A stretch of 64,000 bases of DNA from JAFKFJ01 sp963786445 (GCA_963786445.1 CAWAZU010000031.1:1-64000); one strand, 5' to 3'; positions 13,001 through 23,244 are shown, counted from the first letter of the stretch. Program-made: numbers and translations. Notes: generated by a model from the letters alone, not told the origin.

Positions 13001-13837
13001 CCGATCCGCTGGTTTCCACCGAATTTCTGGCGCAGCACCTCGGCGATCCCGACCTGATCGTGCTGGACGCAAGCTACTACCTGCCGCACGAGGGCCGCGA
13101 CGGACGAAAGGAATACCGCGCCGCGCACATTCCCGGCGCGCGGTTCTTCGACATCGACGCGATCGCCGATGACGCGACCGACCTGCCGCACATGGTTCCC
13201 TCGCCCGGCCGCTTCGCGCGCCTGGTCGGTGCGCTCGGCATCGGCAACGACAAGCGTCTGGTGTTCTACGACCAGCGCGGCATTTTTTCCGCGCCGCGCG
13301 GCTGGTGGCTGATGGGGCTGTTCGGCCATGACGCGGCATCCGTGCTGGATGGCGGCCTGCCGAAATGGCGCGCCGAGAACCGGGCGCTGGAGCACGGCGA
13401 GCCGCCGCCGCCCCCGCCCGCCACGTTCCGCCCGGATTTCCGCGCCGCCCGGCTGCGCGGCATCGGCGACATGCTGGGCAACCTCGCCTCACAGGCGGAA
13501 CTGGTGCTGGACGCCCGCGCCGCCGCGCGCTTCCGCGCCGAGGCGCCGGAGCCGCGCGCCGGGCTGCGCGGCGGCCACATCCCCGGCGCCGCCAGCCTGC
13601 CGTTCGGCGAGTTGCTGGCAGCGGACGGGACCATGCTGGCGCCGCAGGCGCTGCGCGCCCGCTTCGCCGCCGCCGGGGCGGACGGCAAGCCGGCCAGTCG
13701 TCACCAGTTGCGGCTCCGGCGTCAGCGCCGCCGTCGTCACGCTGGCGCTCGCCCGCGCCGGCCTGCCGACCGGCGCGCTCTACGACGGGTCGTGGGCGGA
13801 ATGGGGCGGGCGGGGCGACACGCCGGTGGAGCGCTGA
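12997..13837 (+). pseudogene. sseA: 3-mercaptopyruvate sulfurtransferase, frameshifted
   Basis: The gene encodes a two-rhodanese-domain sulfurtransferase that moves sulfur from 3-mercaptopyruvate to thiol acceptors. The N-terminal domain and most of the C-terminal domain read from ATG 12997. At about 13690 an extra base in CCGGCC moves the rest, including the catalytic loop CGSGVSA, into the +1 frame, which ends in a normal C-terminus at 13837. Without the shift the enzyme would be about 279 residues and complete. The single error in otherwise intact sequence suggests a sequencing mistake; if real, the enzyme lacks its active-site cysteine. Confidence 0.88.
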
Positions 13838-13903
13838 CGCCGCCTTGCCAAGCCGCGCGCGAGCCGGTTGAACAGCGCCTCGACGCCGCAAGGACCGCCG
13901 CCC

Positions 13904-15130
13904 ATGCCCGATGACGCCTCGACACCGCGCCCGCGCCAGGACTGGCACACGCGCCTGTCGCATGCCGGACGCGCCGGCACGCACGCGCACGGCTTCGTCA
14001 ACCCGGCGGTGCATCGCGGCTCGACCGTGCTGTGCCCGGACATCGCGACGCGCCAGGGCGGCGGCGCGAAGCGGCTGCAACAGGCGCTGGTGTACGGCAC
14101 GCTGGGCACGCCGACGCACTGGCCGCTGGAGGACGTGATCGCCGAGATCGAGGGCGGCTCGCGCTGCCAGATCGTCAGCACCGGCGTCGCCGCGTTCACC
14201 GTGCCGCTGCTCGCCTTCCTGGCCGCGGGCGACCATCTGCTGATGCCGGATTCGGTCTATGGCCCGGCGCGCCAGTTCGCCGACCATTTCCTCACCCGCA
14301 TGCACGTCGAGACCACCTACTACGACCCGATGCTCGACGGCGACGGACTGCGCGCGCTGCTGCGGGCGAACACGAAAGTGGTCTATCTGGAAAGCCCCGG
14401 CAGCCACACTTTCGAGGTGCAGGACGTGCCGGCGCTCGCCGCCGTGGCGCACGCGCACGGCGCGAAAGTGCTGATGGACAACACCTGGGGCATCCATTTC
14501 TTCCAGCCGTTCGCGCACGGCGTCGATGTGTCGATCCAGGCGCTGACGAAATACGCCGCCGGGCACTCCGACCTGGTGCTGGGCGGCATCGTCACCAACA
14601 GCGACGCCGACTGGGAGCGCGTGCGCACGACGACGCTGCTGCTCGGCCAGCACGCCAGCCCCGACGATTGCTGGCTCGCCTTGCGCGGCCTGCGCACGAT
14701 GGCGGTGCGGCTGGATCGGCAGATGCAATCGGGGCTGGAAGTGGCGCGCTGGTTCGCCGCGCGGCCGGAGGTCAGGCAGGTGCTGCATCCCGCCCTGCCC
14801 TCCTGCCCCGGCCACGCATTCTGGCGGCGCGATTTTTCCGGCGCCTGCAGCCTGTTCGGCGTGGTGTTCCGCCCGGAGTTTTCCCGCGCCGCCATCCACG
14901 CGATGGTCGAGAGCCTGGCGCTGTTCGGCATCGGCGCGTCCTGGGGCGGCTTCGAGAGCCTGGTGCTGCCGACCAACGGCTTCATCACCCGCACCGCCGG
15001 CACCGGCGAGTTCGGCGGCGAGACGGTGCGGCTGCATATCGGGCTGGAGGAACCGGCCGACCTGATCGCCGACCTCGATCGCGGCCTTGCCGTGCTGCGC
15101 GGCTTCGTCGCGCCGGACGGGGAACCGTGA
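13904..15130 (+). CDS. metC: Cystathionine beta-lyase
   Basis: This PLP-dependent enzyme of the Cys/Met metabolism family cleaves cystathionine to homocysteine in methionine synthesis. The product is 408 residues. The PLP lysine is in ALTKYAAGHSD near residue 220, and the family features STGVAA and MDNTWG are present. The closest type by eye is the alphaproteobacterial MetC rather than MetB. ATG 13904 follows an AAGGA ribosome site. The stop overlaps the GTG start of hisI. Confidence 0.9.
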   Translation: MPDDASTPRPRQDWHTRLSHAGRAGTHAHGFVNPAVHRGSTVLCPDIATRQGGGAKRLQQALVYGTLGTPTHWPLEDVIAEIEGGSRCQIVSTGVAAFTVPLLAFLAAGDHLLMPDSVYGPARQFADHFLTRMHVETTYYDPMLDGDGLRALLRANTKVVYLESPGSHTFEVQDVPALAAVAHAHGAKVLMDNTWGIHFFQPFAHGVDVSIQALTKYAAGHSDLVLGGIVTNSDADWERVRTTTLLLGQHASPDDCWLALRGLRTMAVRLDRQMQSGLEVARWFAARPEVRQVLHPALPSCPGHAFWRRDFSGACSLFGVVFRPEFSRAAIHAMVESLALFGIGASWGGFESLVLPTNGFITRTAGTGEFGGETVRLHIGLEEPADLIADLDRGLAVLRGFVAPDGEP

Positions 15131-15522
15131 GCGGGGACGCCATTCTCGACGCCATCGCCTTCGATGCGCAGGGGCTGGTGCCTGCGGTGGCGCAGCAGTT
15201 CGACACCGGCGAGGTGCTGATGCTCGCCTGGATGGATCGCGCGGCGGTGCGCGAGACGCTGGCGACCGGGCGCGTCTGCTATTTCAGCCGCAGCCGCGGC
15301 GCGCCGTGGCGCAAGGGCGAGACCTCCGGGCAGACGCAGCGGCTGGTGGAACTGCGGCTGGATTGCGACGGCGATGCGCTGCTGGTGCTGGTCGATCAGA
15401 CGGGTGTCGCCTGCCACACCGGCCGGCGCGCCTGTTTTTTCCGTGCCGCGCACGCGGGCGCGTGGCAGGAGATCGCCGCGCCGGTGGTGGCGCCGGAGAC
15501 GCTGTACGGCGGAACGCCGTAG
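15127..15522 (+). CDS. hisI: Phosphoribosyl-AMP cyclohydrolase
   Basis: HisI catalyses the third step of histidine biosynthesis, opening the adenine ring of phosphoribosyl-AMP. The 131-residue product has the usual length of the stand-alone enzyme (no HisE fusion). The motif YFSRSRGAPWRKGETSG and the zinc-cysteine segment GVACHTGRRACFF are intact. The start is GTG 15127, overlapping the metC stop as GTGA, so the genes are likely coupled. It converges on degP with a 19-nt gap and no visible terminator. Confidence 0.95.
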   Translation: MSGDAILDAIAFDAQGLVPAVAQQFDTGEVLMLAWMDRAAVRETLATGRVCYFSRSRGAPWRKGETSGQTQRLVELRLDCDGDALLVLVDQTGVACHTGRRACFFRAAHAGAWQEIAAPVVAPETLYGGTP

Positions 15523-15541
15523 CCCAACCGCAGCGCCGCGT

Positions 15542-17065
15542 TCACCCCGGCTGGCGTTCGCCGTCCGGCTTCAGCGACAGCGGTACCCAGCGCAGCCCGT
15601 CGCTGCTCTGCACCAGAAACAGCACCGACGCGCGGCCGGCCTTGCGCACCTTCTCGACGCGGTCCTGCACGTCGGCCGGGTTGGTCACGTCCTCCTGCTG
15701 CACTTCCACGATCACGTCGCCCGCCTTGAGCCCGCGGTCGGAGGCCGGCGTGCCCTGGCCGACATCGGTGATCAGCACGCCCTTCTGGTCCTGCGCGATC
15801 TGATACTTGTCGCGCGCCTCCGGCGTGATCGGCGAAAGCTGCAGCCCGAGCGAGGAAAGTTGCAGCGGCTTCGCCGGCAGAATCTGGTCGGGCTTGGTCG
15901 AGGCCACCTGCGTCGGCTGGTCGTCGGGCAGCTCGCCGATCTTGACCTGCAGCGTGTCCTCCTTGCCGTCGCGCCAGACCGTCACCGGCACGTCCTTGTT
16001 GATCTCGGTCTCGGCGACGATGCGCGGCAGCGCGTGCATGTCCTTCACGTCCTCCTCGCCGAACTTCAGGATGATGTCGCCGGCGCGCAGTTGCGCCTTG
16101 GCGGCCGGGCCGTCGTCGTCCACCGTCGCGATCATCGCGCCGCGCGGCTCCTTCAGCCCCAGGCTCTCGGCGATGTCCGGCGTCACCTGCTGGATCTTCA
16201 CGCCGAGCCAGCCGCGCCGCGGGTGGCCGTACTCGCGCAGCTGGTCCACCACCGTCTTGGCGAGATTCGCCGGGATCGAGAAGCCGATGCCGATCGACCC
16301 GCCCGACGGCGAATAGATCGCCGTGTTGATGCCGATCACCTCGCCGTCCATGTTGAACAGCGGCCCGCCGGAATTGCCGCGGTTGATCGGCGCGTCGGTC
16401 TGGATGAAGTTGTCGTAAGGCCCCTGCTGGATGTCGCGTCCGCGCGCCGAGACGATGCCCGCGGTCACGGTGCCGCCCAGCCCGAACGGATTGCCGATCG
16501 CCAGCACCCAGTCGCCGACGCGGGAGCGGTCGGAATCGCCGAACTGCAAGGCGGGCAGCGGCTGGCTCGGCTTCACCTTGAGCACCGCGAGGTCGGTTTT
16601 CGTGTCGCGGCCGATCACGGTCGCCTTGAGCGTGGTGCCGTCCTGCAGCGTCACCGTGATCTCGTCGGCGCCCTCGATCACATGGTTGTTGGTCACCACG
16701 ACGCCTTTCGGGTCGATGATGAAGCCGGAGCCGAGGCTCTGCAACTTGTGTGGCGGTGTCTGCGGATTGTCGTGGTTGCGGCGGTTGCGTTCAAGGAAGT
16801 CGCGGAACAGCTGCTCGAACGGCGAGCCGGGCGGGAACTGCGGCATCTCCGGCCCGACGCCGGGACGGTCGTTCTGTGCCACCACGGTCTGGCTGGAGGA
16901 GATGTTCACCACCGCCGGCAGCAGCCGCGCCGCCAGGTCGGCAAAACTGTCCGGCGCCGGCCGGGCCACCGCCGGCAGCACGTAGCCGGGCAGCGCCGGC
17001 ACGGCGAGCACGGCCGCCAGCGCCAGCGAGGCGGCACGAACGGAACGGAGTGTCACGCTACGCAT
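15542..17065 (-). CDS. degP: Periplasmic serine protease, DegP/HtrA family
   Basis: The 507-residue product has an N-terminal signal peptide, a trypsin-like domain and two PDZ domains. The catalytic triad is visible as His in NNHVIEG (about 127), Asp in KTDLAVLK (about 158) and Ser in GNSGGP (about 230). PDZ1 covers about 280-360 and PDZ2 about 400-490. It acts in the periplasm on misfolded proteins. ATG 17065 is chosen because it begins the signal peptide; an upstream start would place 33 unrelated residues before it. It follows hflC by 95 nt on the same strand. Confidence 0.93.
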   Translation of the reverse strand: MRSVTLRSVRAASLALAAVLAVPALPGYVLPAVARPAPDSFADLAARLLPAVVNISSSQTVVAQNDRPGVGPEMPQFPPGSPFEQLFRDFLERNRRNHDNPQTPPHKLQSLGSGFIIDPKGVVVTNNHVIEGADEITVTLQDGTTLKATVIGRDTKTDLAVLKVKPSQPLPALQFGDSDRSRVGDWVLAIGNPFGLGGTVTAGIVSARGRDIQQGPYDNFIQTDAPINRGNSGGPLFNMDGEVIGINTAIYSPSGGSIGIGFSIPANLAKTVVDQLREYGHPRRGWLGVKIQQVTPDIAESLGLKEPRGAMIATVDDDGPAAKAQLRAGDIILKFGEEDVKDMHALPRIVAETEINKDVPVTVWRDGKEDTLQVKIGELPDDQPTQVASTKPDQILPAKPLQLSSLGLQLSPITPEARDKYQIAQDQKGVLITDVGQGTPASDRGLKAGDVIVEVQQEDVTNPADVQDRVEKVRKAGRASVLFLVQSSDGLRWVPLSLKPDGERQPG

Positions 17066-17160
17066 CTTGGTCTGTCCCTCAGGGCTTGCGGCAATGTCGG
17101 GTGGACGGCAGGTCGCGGCAAGCGCCAACTGCGTCCGTTGCCTTCGCGGACACGTGAGAC

Positions 17161-18084
17161 TCACGGCGAGCCGGCCGCGGCCGGCGCCGCGGCGGCCGCG
17201 GCGGTGTCGCCGTCGCCCGGACGCGGCGCCTGGCTCAACAGTTTCAGGAACTCGTCGCCGGGCGTCAGCACCAGCCGCGACGTGCCGGCGGCGAACGCCT
17301 CGCGATAGGCCAGCAGCGTCCGCCAGGTCTGGAAGAAGCCCGGATCCTGCCGCACCGCATCGGCGTAGGTCGCGATCGACTTCGCCTCGCCCTCGCCGCG
17401 CAGCCGGTCGGCGGCGGCGCGCGCGTTGGCCAGCAGCACGGTGCGTTCGCGGTCGGCATCGGCACGGATTTTTGCCGACGCCTCGGCGCCCTCGGCGCGC
17501 GCCTGCTTGGCGACGCGCTCGCGTTCGGACTTCATGCGCGCCAGCACCGCCTGCGTGTTCTCTTCCGGCAAATCGGCGCGGCGGATGCGCACGTCCTCGA
17601 CCGTCACGCCGAAACCGCGCATTTCCGCGTTCGACTGGTCACGGATCAGCGCCATGATGCGCCCACGCTGCACCGACAGCACGTTCAGCAGCTGCTCGTT
17701 GCCGAGCACGCGCCGCAGCGCCGACGACACCACCGAATTGAGCCGCGCCCTGATGCCCTCCTCGCCGATCCCCACCGCCTGATAGTAACGCAGCGGATCG
17801 ACGATGCGGAAACGCGCGAAGCCGTTCACGATCAGCCGCCGCTGGCCGCCGAGGATCACTTCCTCCGGCGGTATCTCGTAGTCGAGCAGGCGGCGGTCGA
17901 ACATGATGACGGTCTGCACGAAGGGCACTTTCGCGTGCAGCCCCGGCCGCTCGATCACGCGCACCGGCTGGCCGAATTGGGTCACCAGCGCCTGCTCGGT
18001 CTGCCCGACGGTGAACAGCGCGGCGTTGGCGAACAGCGCGACGACGAAGGCCGCCGCGAGGGCGATGATGGCAGTGCGGCTCAT
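17161..18084 (-). CDS. hflC: Protease modulator HflC
   Basis: HflC is a stomatin/prohibitin-family membrane protein that forms a large periplasmic-facing cage with HflK around the FtsH protease. The 307-residue product has one N-terminal transmembrane segment (about 5-22), an SPFH domain and a helical region rich in Ala/Glu/Arg (about 185-250). The C-terminus ends in an alanine-rich tail. Its start overlaps the hflK stop by 4 nt. Confidence 0.95.
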   Translation of the reverse strand: MSRTAIIALAAAFVVALFANAALFTVGQTEQALVTQFGQPVRVIERPGLHAKVPFVQTVIMFDRRLLDYEIPPEEVILGGQRRLIVNGFARFRIVDPLRYYQAVGIGEEGIRARLNSVVSSALRRVLGNEQLLNVLSVQRGRIMALIRDQSNAEMRGFGVTVEDVRIRRADLPEENTQAVLARMKSERERVAKQARAEGAEASAKIRADADRERTVLLANARAAADRLRGEGEAKSIATYADAVRQDPGFFQTWRTLLAYREAFAAGTSRLVLTPGDEFLKLLSQAPRPGDGDTAAAAAAPAAAGSP

Positions 18085-19310
18085 GGCGTCGTCCCCGTCG
18101 CCGGCGGCCGCGCGGCCGGGTTGGCGCGCCCGGCCTCGTTGAGCGACAGGAACGGCACGATGCCTTGCAGGTTCCGATCGACCACCACCACGGGCGTGCG
18201 GCTGAGCACGTCCTGCATGGTCTCGATGTAGAGGCGGCGCAGCGTCACGTCCTTCGCGGCGTCGTAGGCCTTCAGCACGGAGAGGAACCGCTGCGCCTGG
18301 CCGCTCGCCTCGGCGATCGCGGCCTGGCGCTGCCCGTCCGCCTCGGCGACGATGCGCGCCGCATCGCCGCGGGCGCGCGGCACGATGTCGTTGCGGTACG
18401 ACTGGGCCTCGTTGCGCATGCGGTCGGCGTCGGTGTTGGCGCGCTGCACGTCGCGGAAACTGTCGATCACGGCATCGGGCGGATCGACCTTCTGCAGCTG
18501 CACCTGGGTGACCTCGATGCCGGTGCCGTACTGGTCGAGGATGGCCTGCACGCCCTTCATCACGTCGGTTTCGATCTTGGCGCGCCCTTCGGTGAGCGCG
18601 AACTGGATCGCCGTATGGCCGATCTCCTCGCGCATCACGCTCTCGGCGGCGGACTTCACCGTGTCGGCGGGGTTGCGCGTGTTGAACAGGTAGTCGGGGG
18701 CGTTGCGGATGAGCCAGAACACGGCGAAGTCGATGTCGATGATGTTCTCATCGCCGGTCAGCATCAGGCTCTCCGCCAGCACGTCGCGGCCGGCGGCGTC
18801 GCGGCCCTCCTCGATGCGCGCATCGCCGCCGCCGGGTGCGGAGCGGTAGCCGATCTCGACGCGATTGATGCGGGTGACCTGCGGCAGCAGCACGCTCTCG
18901 ACCGGCCAGGGGATGTGGTAGTTGAGGCCGGGCAGCGAGGTGCGGTTGAAGGCGCCGAAACGCAGCACCACCCCCTGCTCGTCGGCCTGCACGCGATAGA
19001 AGCCGCTGAGCAGCCACAGCGCCGCGATGCCTGCCACGATCAGCGCCAGGCCGCGCCGGCCGCGGCCGAAGCCGCCGCCGCGCCCCCGGCCGAACGGCGG
19101 CAGCAACCCGCGCAGCCACGCCTGCATGCGGCCGATCAGTTCATCCATGTCGGGCATCGGCCCGCCCGGACCGCCGTCGCCCCACGGCCGTTTCGGCCCG
19201 CCGCCGCCGCCGTCCGGCCGGCCGCCGCCTTGCCGCGGGCCGTCCTTCGGCGAACCGGGGGGCGGACCCCACGGGCTGCCGCCGCCGGGGCCGCCATTGT
19301 TCCAGGACAT
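18081..19310 (-). CDS. hflK: FtsH protease activity modulator HflK
   Basis: HflK is the partner of HflC. The 409-residue product begins with a Gly/Pro-rich cytoplasmic tail of about 75 residues, then a transmembrane segment (about 83-100), the SPFH domain starting FYRVQADEQGVV, and a coiled-coil stretch. ATG 19310 is preceded by AAAGGAGCAG, a strong ribosome site, and gives the family's normal MSWNN start; an in-frame start 34 codons upstream does not. The order hflK-hflC-degP is typical of alphaproteobacteria. Confidence 0.95.
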   Translation of the reverse strand: MSWNNGGPGGGSPWGPPPGSPKDGPRQGGGRPDGGGGGPKRPWGDGGPGGPMPDMDELIGRMQAWLRGLLPPFGRGRGGGFGRGRRGLALIVAGIAALWLLSGFYRVQADEQGVVLRFGAFNRTSLPGLNYHIPWPVESVLLPQVTRINRVEIGYRSAPGGGDARIEEGRDAAGRDVLAESLMLTGDENIIDIDFAVFWLIRNAPDYLFNTRNPADTVKSAAESVMREEIGHTAIQFALTEGRAKIETDVMKGVQAILDQYGTGIEVTQVQLQKVDPPDAVIDSFRDVQRANTDADRMRNEAQSYRNDIVPRARGDAARIVAEADGQRQAAIAEASGQAQRFLSVLKAYDAAKDVTLRRLYIETMQDVLSRTPVVVVDRNLQGIVPFLSLNEAGRANPAARPPATGTTP

Positions 19311-19466
19311 CGGGCCGGGCTGCTCCTTTCGCCTGTCGAGACCGGGGCGCCGTGGGGCGCACCGATCCTGCCCGGCCGCGCGGCCATTGGCAGGACGCTG
19401 TGCGGGCGCCATATCGGCACCGCCGCATCACTGCATAATGACGAGCTTCAAGAGGTTTTCAAGCGC

Positions 19467-20599
19467 ATGAGCACGTCCCTCTCCGCCGAGACCCTGCGCG
19501 AGGCGCTGCGCGACGTCGCCGACCCGGCCACCGGCCAGGACATCGTCGCCGCCGGGCTGGTCGAGGGGATCGAGGTGCGGGACGGCCTGGTGCAGGTCTC
19601 CCTGCTCACCGACCGCCAGCACGCCGCGGCGATGGAGCCGGTGCGCCGCGAGGCCGAGCGGCGGCTGGCGCGCGAGCCGGGGGTGAAGAACGCGACCGCC
19701 GTGCTCACCGCCCACAAGCCGGCCGCCGCCGCGCCCCCCCGCAACCGCACGGCGGCCAGGCGCGCGGGCACGGCCAGCACGCCGCCCGTCCGGCGTTGCT
19801 GCCCGAGGTCGGCGCCGTGATCGCGGTGGCCTCCGGCAAGGGCGGGGTGGGCAAATCGACGGTCGCGGTCAATCTCGCGGTGGCGCTGGCGCAGATGGGG
19901 CTGCGCGTCGGCCTGCTGGACGCCGACATCTACGGCCCCAGCCTGCCGCGCATGCTGGGCCTCGCCCGCAAGCCGGAGGTGCGCGGCGAGCGCATGCTGC
20001 CGCTGCCGGCCTGGGGCCTGAAGGCGATGTCGATCGGCTTCCTGGTGGACGAGGCGACCGCGATGATCTGGCGCGGCCCGATGGTGATGAGCGCGCTGGA
20101 ACAGATGATGAGCCAGGTCGAGTGGGGCCCGCTCGACATCATGGTCGTGGACATGCCGCCGGGCACCGGGGACGCGCAGCTGACGATGGCGCAGCGGGTG
20201 GCGCTGGCGGGTGCGGTGATCGTCTCGACGCCGCAGGACGTGGCGCTGGCCGACGCGCGGCGCGGCGTGAAAATGTTCGAGCAGACGCGAGTGCCGGTGC
20301 TCGGCCTGGTGGAGAACATGAGCTTTTTCTGTTGCCCGAACTGCGGCCACCGGGCGGAGATTTTCGGTCATGGCGGCGCGCGGGCCGAGGCGCACCGGCT
20401 CGGCATCGACTTCCTCGGCGAGGTGCCGCTGCTGCTCGACATCCGCAGCTCGGGCGATGCCGGCGAGCCGATCGCGGCGGCAGCGCCCGAGAGCGAGGCG
20501 GGCCGCGCCTTCACCGCGCTGGCGCAGCGCGTCTGGGCCAAGCTGCCGGCCGGGCGGGGCGCGACGGCGCCGGCCGGGCCGCGCATCGTGGTGGAGTGA
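19467..20599 (+). pseudogene. mrp: Iron-sulfur carrier/assembly ATPase Mrp (ApbC), frameshifted
   Basis: Mrp is a P-loop ATPase that carries and delivers iron-sulfur clusters. The N-terminal MIP18/DUF59 domain reads from ATG 19467 to about residue 90. The ATPase domain, with SGKGGVGKST and the CCPNCG cysteine pair, lies in another frame. The join is a run of seven C at 19734-19740; eight C would restore one frame of about 377 residues, the normal length. A length error in a C-run is the likely cause. Alternatively the ATPase domain may start internally at 19796 (TTG). It is divergent from hflK. Confidence 0.88.
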
Positions 20600-20609
20600 G
20601 CGCGGGAGG

Positions 20610-22940
20610 CTACTCGGCGGTCTCGCTCTCCCGCTCGCCCTCGCCCTCGCCGTCGGGGCGTGGCAGCGCCGGCGGCGAGGCTTCGATGAAGTCGAAGTCC
20701 AGCTTGTTCTCCTTCAGCGTCACTTTCACCGCGCCGCCCTTGGTCAGCTTCCCGAACAGCAGCTCCTCGGCCAGCGGCTTCTTGATGTATTCCTGGATCA
20801 CGCGCGCCAGCGGACGCGCGCCATAGAGCCGGTCATAGCCGCGCTCGGCGAGCCATTCCTTCGCCGCCGACGACAGCTCGATGGTCACGTTGCGGTCGGC
20901 GAGCTGCGCTTCCAGCTGCATCACGAATTTTTCCACCACGCGCGCCACGATCTCCGGGGTCAGCCCGGCGAAGGCGATCACCGCGTCCAGCCGGTTGCGG
21001 AACTCCGGCGTGAACATGCGCTTGATCGCGTCCTCGTCCTCGCCCACGCGCACGTCGCGGCCGAAGCCGATCGCCTCCTTGGCCATGTCGGAGGCGCCGG
21101 CATTGGTCGTCATGATCAGGACGACGTTGCGGAAATCGACGGTCTTGCCGTTGTGGTCGGTCAGCTTGCCGTGATCCATGACCTGCAGCAGGATGTTGAA
21201 CAGGTCCGGATGCGCCTTCTCGATCTCGTCGAGCAGCAGCACCGCGTGCGGATGCTGGTCGATCGCGTCGGTCAGCAGCCCGCCCTGGTCGAAGCCGACA
21301 TAGCCGGGCGGCGCCCCGATCAGGCGCGAGACCGAATGCCGCTCCATGTACTCGCTCATGTCGAAGCGGATCAGCTCGATGCCGAGCGTGCTGGCGAGCT
21401 GGCGTGCCACTTCGGTCTTGCCGACGCCGGTGGGGCCGCTGAACAGGTAGTTGCCGATCGGCTTCTCAGGCTCGCGCAGGCCCGCGCGCGACAGCTTGAT
21501 CGCCGCCGCCAGCGCCTCGATCGCGCGGTCCTGGCCGAACACCATGCTGCGCAGGTCGCGCTCCAGGTTGCGCAGCGTCTCCTTGTCGTCGGCCGACACG
21601 CTTTTTGGCGGGATGCGGGCGATTTTCGCGACGATCTCCTCCACGTCGCGCAGCGTCACCGTCTTCCGACGCTTGTGCTCGGGCTGCAGCATGCGCGAAG
21701 CGCCCACCTCGTCGATCACGTCGATCGCCTTGTCCGGCAGCTTGCGGTCGTGGATGTATTTCGCCGACAATTCCACCGCTGCGCGAATCGCCTCGTCGGT
21801 GTAGCGCACCTTGTGGTGCTTCTCGTAGTTCGCCTTGAGTCCGCGCAGGATTTTGACCGCGTCCTCGGGGGTCGGCTCGTTCACGTCGATCTTCTGGAAG
21901 CGCCGCACCAGCGCGCGGTCCTTCTCGAAGTAGTTGCGGAACTCCTTGTAGGTCGTGCTGCCGATGCAGCGCAGCGTGCCCGATGCCAACGCCGGCTTGA
22001 GCAGGTTGGAGGCGTCCATCGCGCCGCCGCTGGTGGCGCCGGCGCCGATCACGGTATGGATTTCGTCGATGAACAGCACCGCGTGCGGCTGCGCCTCGAG
22101 CTCGGTGACCACCGCCTTCAGCCGCTCCTCGAAATCGCCGCGGTAGCGCGTGCCGGCCAGCAGCGCGCCCATGTCGAGGGCATAGATCGTCGATTTTGCC
22201 AGCACCTCGGGCACGTCGCCCTCGACGATGCGCTTGGCCAGCCCCTCGGCGATCGCGGTCTTGCCGACGCCGGGATCGCCGACATAGAGCGGGTTGTTCT
22301 TGGTGCGGCGGCAGAGGATCTGGATGGTGCGCTCGATCTCGCTCTCGCGCCCGATCAGCGGGTCGATCTTGCCCGCCATCGCCTTCTTGTTGAGGTTGAC
22401 GCAGTAGTTGGTCAGCGCGTCCTGGCCGCGGCGCGACGGCTTTTCCTCGCGTTCCTGTTCGTGGCCGTCGGCGGCGCCCTGCACCGGGCGGGCCTGGCCG
22501 CGGCCCGGCGCCTTCGCGATGCCGTGGCTGATGAAGTTCACCGCATCCAGCCGCGTCATGTCCTGCGTCTGCAGGAAATACACGGCATGGCTCTCGCGCT
22601 CGGAAAACAGCGCCACCAGCACGTTGGCGCCGGTCACCTCGTCGCGGCCGGAGGACTGCACATGGATCGCGGCGCGCTGCACCACGCGCTGGAAGCCCGC
22701 GGTCGGCTTCGGATCGCCCGGCCGATCGGTGGCCAGGCCGGCCAGGTCCTTGTCGAGGAATTCGACGAGGTCGTTCCTCAGCCGCTCCAGATCCACGCCG
22801 CAGGCGCGCAGCACCGTCGCCGCGTCGCTGTCCTCGACGAGACCGAGCAGCAGGTGTTCCAGCGTCGCGTATTCGTGCTTGCGCTCGCTGGCATAGGAAA
22901 GCGCGCGGTGGAGCGTCTGTTCGAGGTTTCGCGAGAGCAT
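20610..22940 (-). CDS. clpA: ATP-dependent Clp protease ATP-binding subunit ClpA
   Basis: ClpA is the AAA+ unfoldase that feeds substrates to ClpP. The 776-residue product has Clp N repeats (1-145), a linker rich in charged residues, AAA+ module 1 (GDPGVGKTA near 220) and module 2 (GPTGVGKTE near 500). It lacks the ClpB middle coiled coil, and the C-terminus is an acidic tail. The clpS adaptor gene lies upstream on the same strand. It converges on mrp with 10 nt between stops. Confidence 0.96.
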   Translation of the reverse strand: MLSRNLEQTLHRALSYASERKHEYATLEHLLLGLVEDSDAATVLRACGVDLERLRNDLVEFLDKDLAGLATDRPGDPKPTAGFQRVVQRAAIHVQSSGRDEVTGANVLVALFSERESHAVYFLQTQDMTRLDAVNFISHGIAKAPGRGQARPVQGAADGHEQEREEKPSRRGQDALTNYCVNLNKKAMAGKIDPLIGRESEIERTIQILCRRTKNNPLYVGDPGVGKTAIAEGLAKRIVEGDVPEVLAKSTIYALDMGALLAGTRYRGDFEERLKAVVTELEAQPHAVLFIDEIHTVIGAGATSGGAMDASNLLKPALASGTLRCIGSTTYKEFRNYFEKDRALVRRFQKIDVNEPTPEDAVKILRGLKANYEKHHKVRYTDEAIRAAVELSAKYIHDRKLPDKAIDVIDEVGASRMLQPEHKRRKTVTLRDVEEIVAKIARIPPKSVSADDKETLRNLERDLRSMVFGQDRAIEALAAAIKLSRAGLREPEKPIGNYLFSGPTGVGKTEVARQLASTLGIELIRFDMSEYMERHSVSRLIGAPPGYVGFDQGGLLTDAIDQHPHAVLLLDEIEKAHPDLFNILLQVMDHGKLTDHNGKTVDFRNVVLIMTTNAGASDMAKEAIGFGRDVRVGEDEDAIKRMFTPEFRNRLDAVIAFAGLTPEIVARVVEKFVMQLEAQLADRNVTIELSSAAKEWLAERGYDRLYGARPLARVIQEYIKKPLAEELLFGKLTKGGAVKVTLKENKLDFDFIEASPPALPRPDGEGEGERESETAE

Positions 22941-23244
22941 GAGGTTCGACGCTCCTTCGGTTCAGGTCAGCCGGTCCGCCGACGGCAAGCCGTGCCGGGC
23001 TGCGGACGCGCCCGGGAACACTACGCAAGATCGAGGCGGGCGGATAAGGCGATGCCGATCACGATGCATGGGCAACCTTTCACGATCCTGGGCCGACCGC
23101 GCCAGTGCTATCTTGCCGCCGATTGATTTAAAATTCGAAGCGACGCCGAACATCCCCGTCATCCGGCCAGGGTTGCGCGGCCGAGCAGGCAATCGGCGGG
23201 CCAGCCGGCCCGGCCGGCCGCGGTGCGCCGTGACCGCGCGCCGG
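22941..23244. other. clpS-clpA intergenic region
   Basis: 304 nt between the clpS stop and the clpA start. It contains an AT-rich patch at about 23121-23140 inside GC-rich sequence, which could hold a clpA promoter on the minus strand. No clear -35/-10 pair or heat-shock consensus was found. No gene is supported. Confidence 0.45.

Noticed and set aside
13700..13903. Riboswitch or attenuator before metC
   Set aside because: The gap to sseA is under 70 nt and contains no SAM-type structure or leader peptide.
12182..15037. 951-codon open frame antisense to alaX, sseA and metC
   Set aside because: It spans several real genes on the plus strand and reads as Arg/His/Gln-rich filler; a shadow of codon bias.
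19734..19740. Programmed frameshifting in mrp as an established mechanism
   Set aside because: No stimulatory structure or conserved slippery heptamer was identified, and similar indels occur in many other genes of the window.
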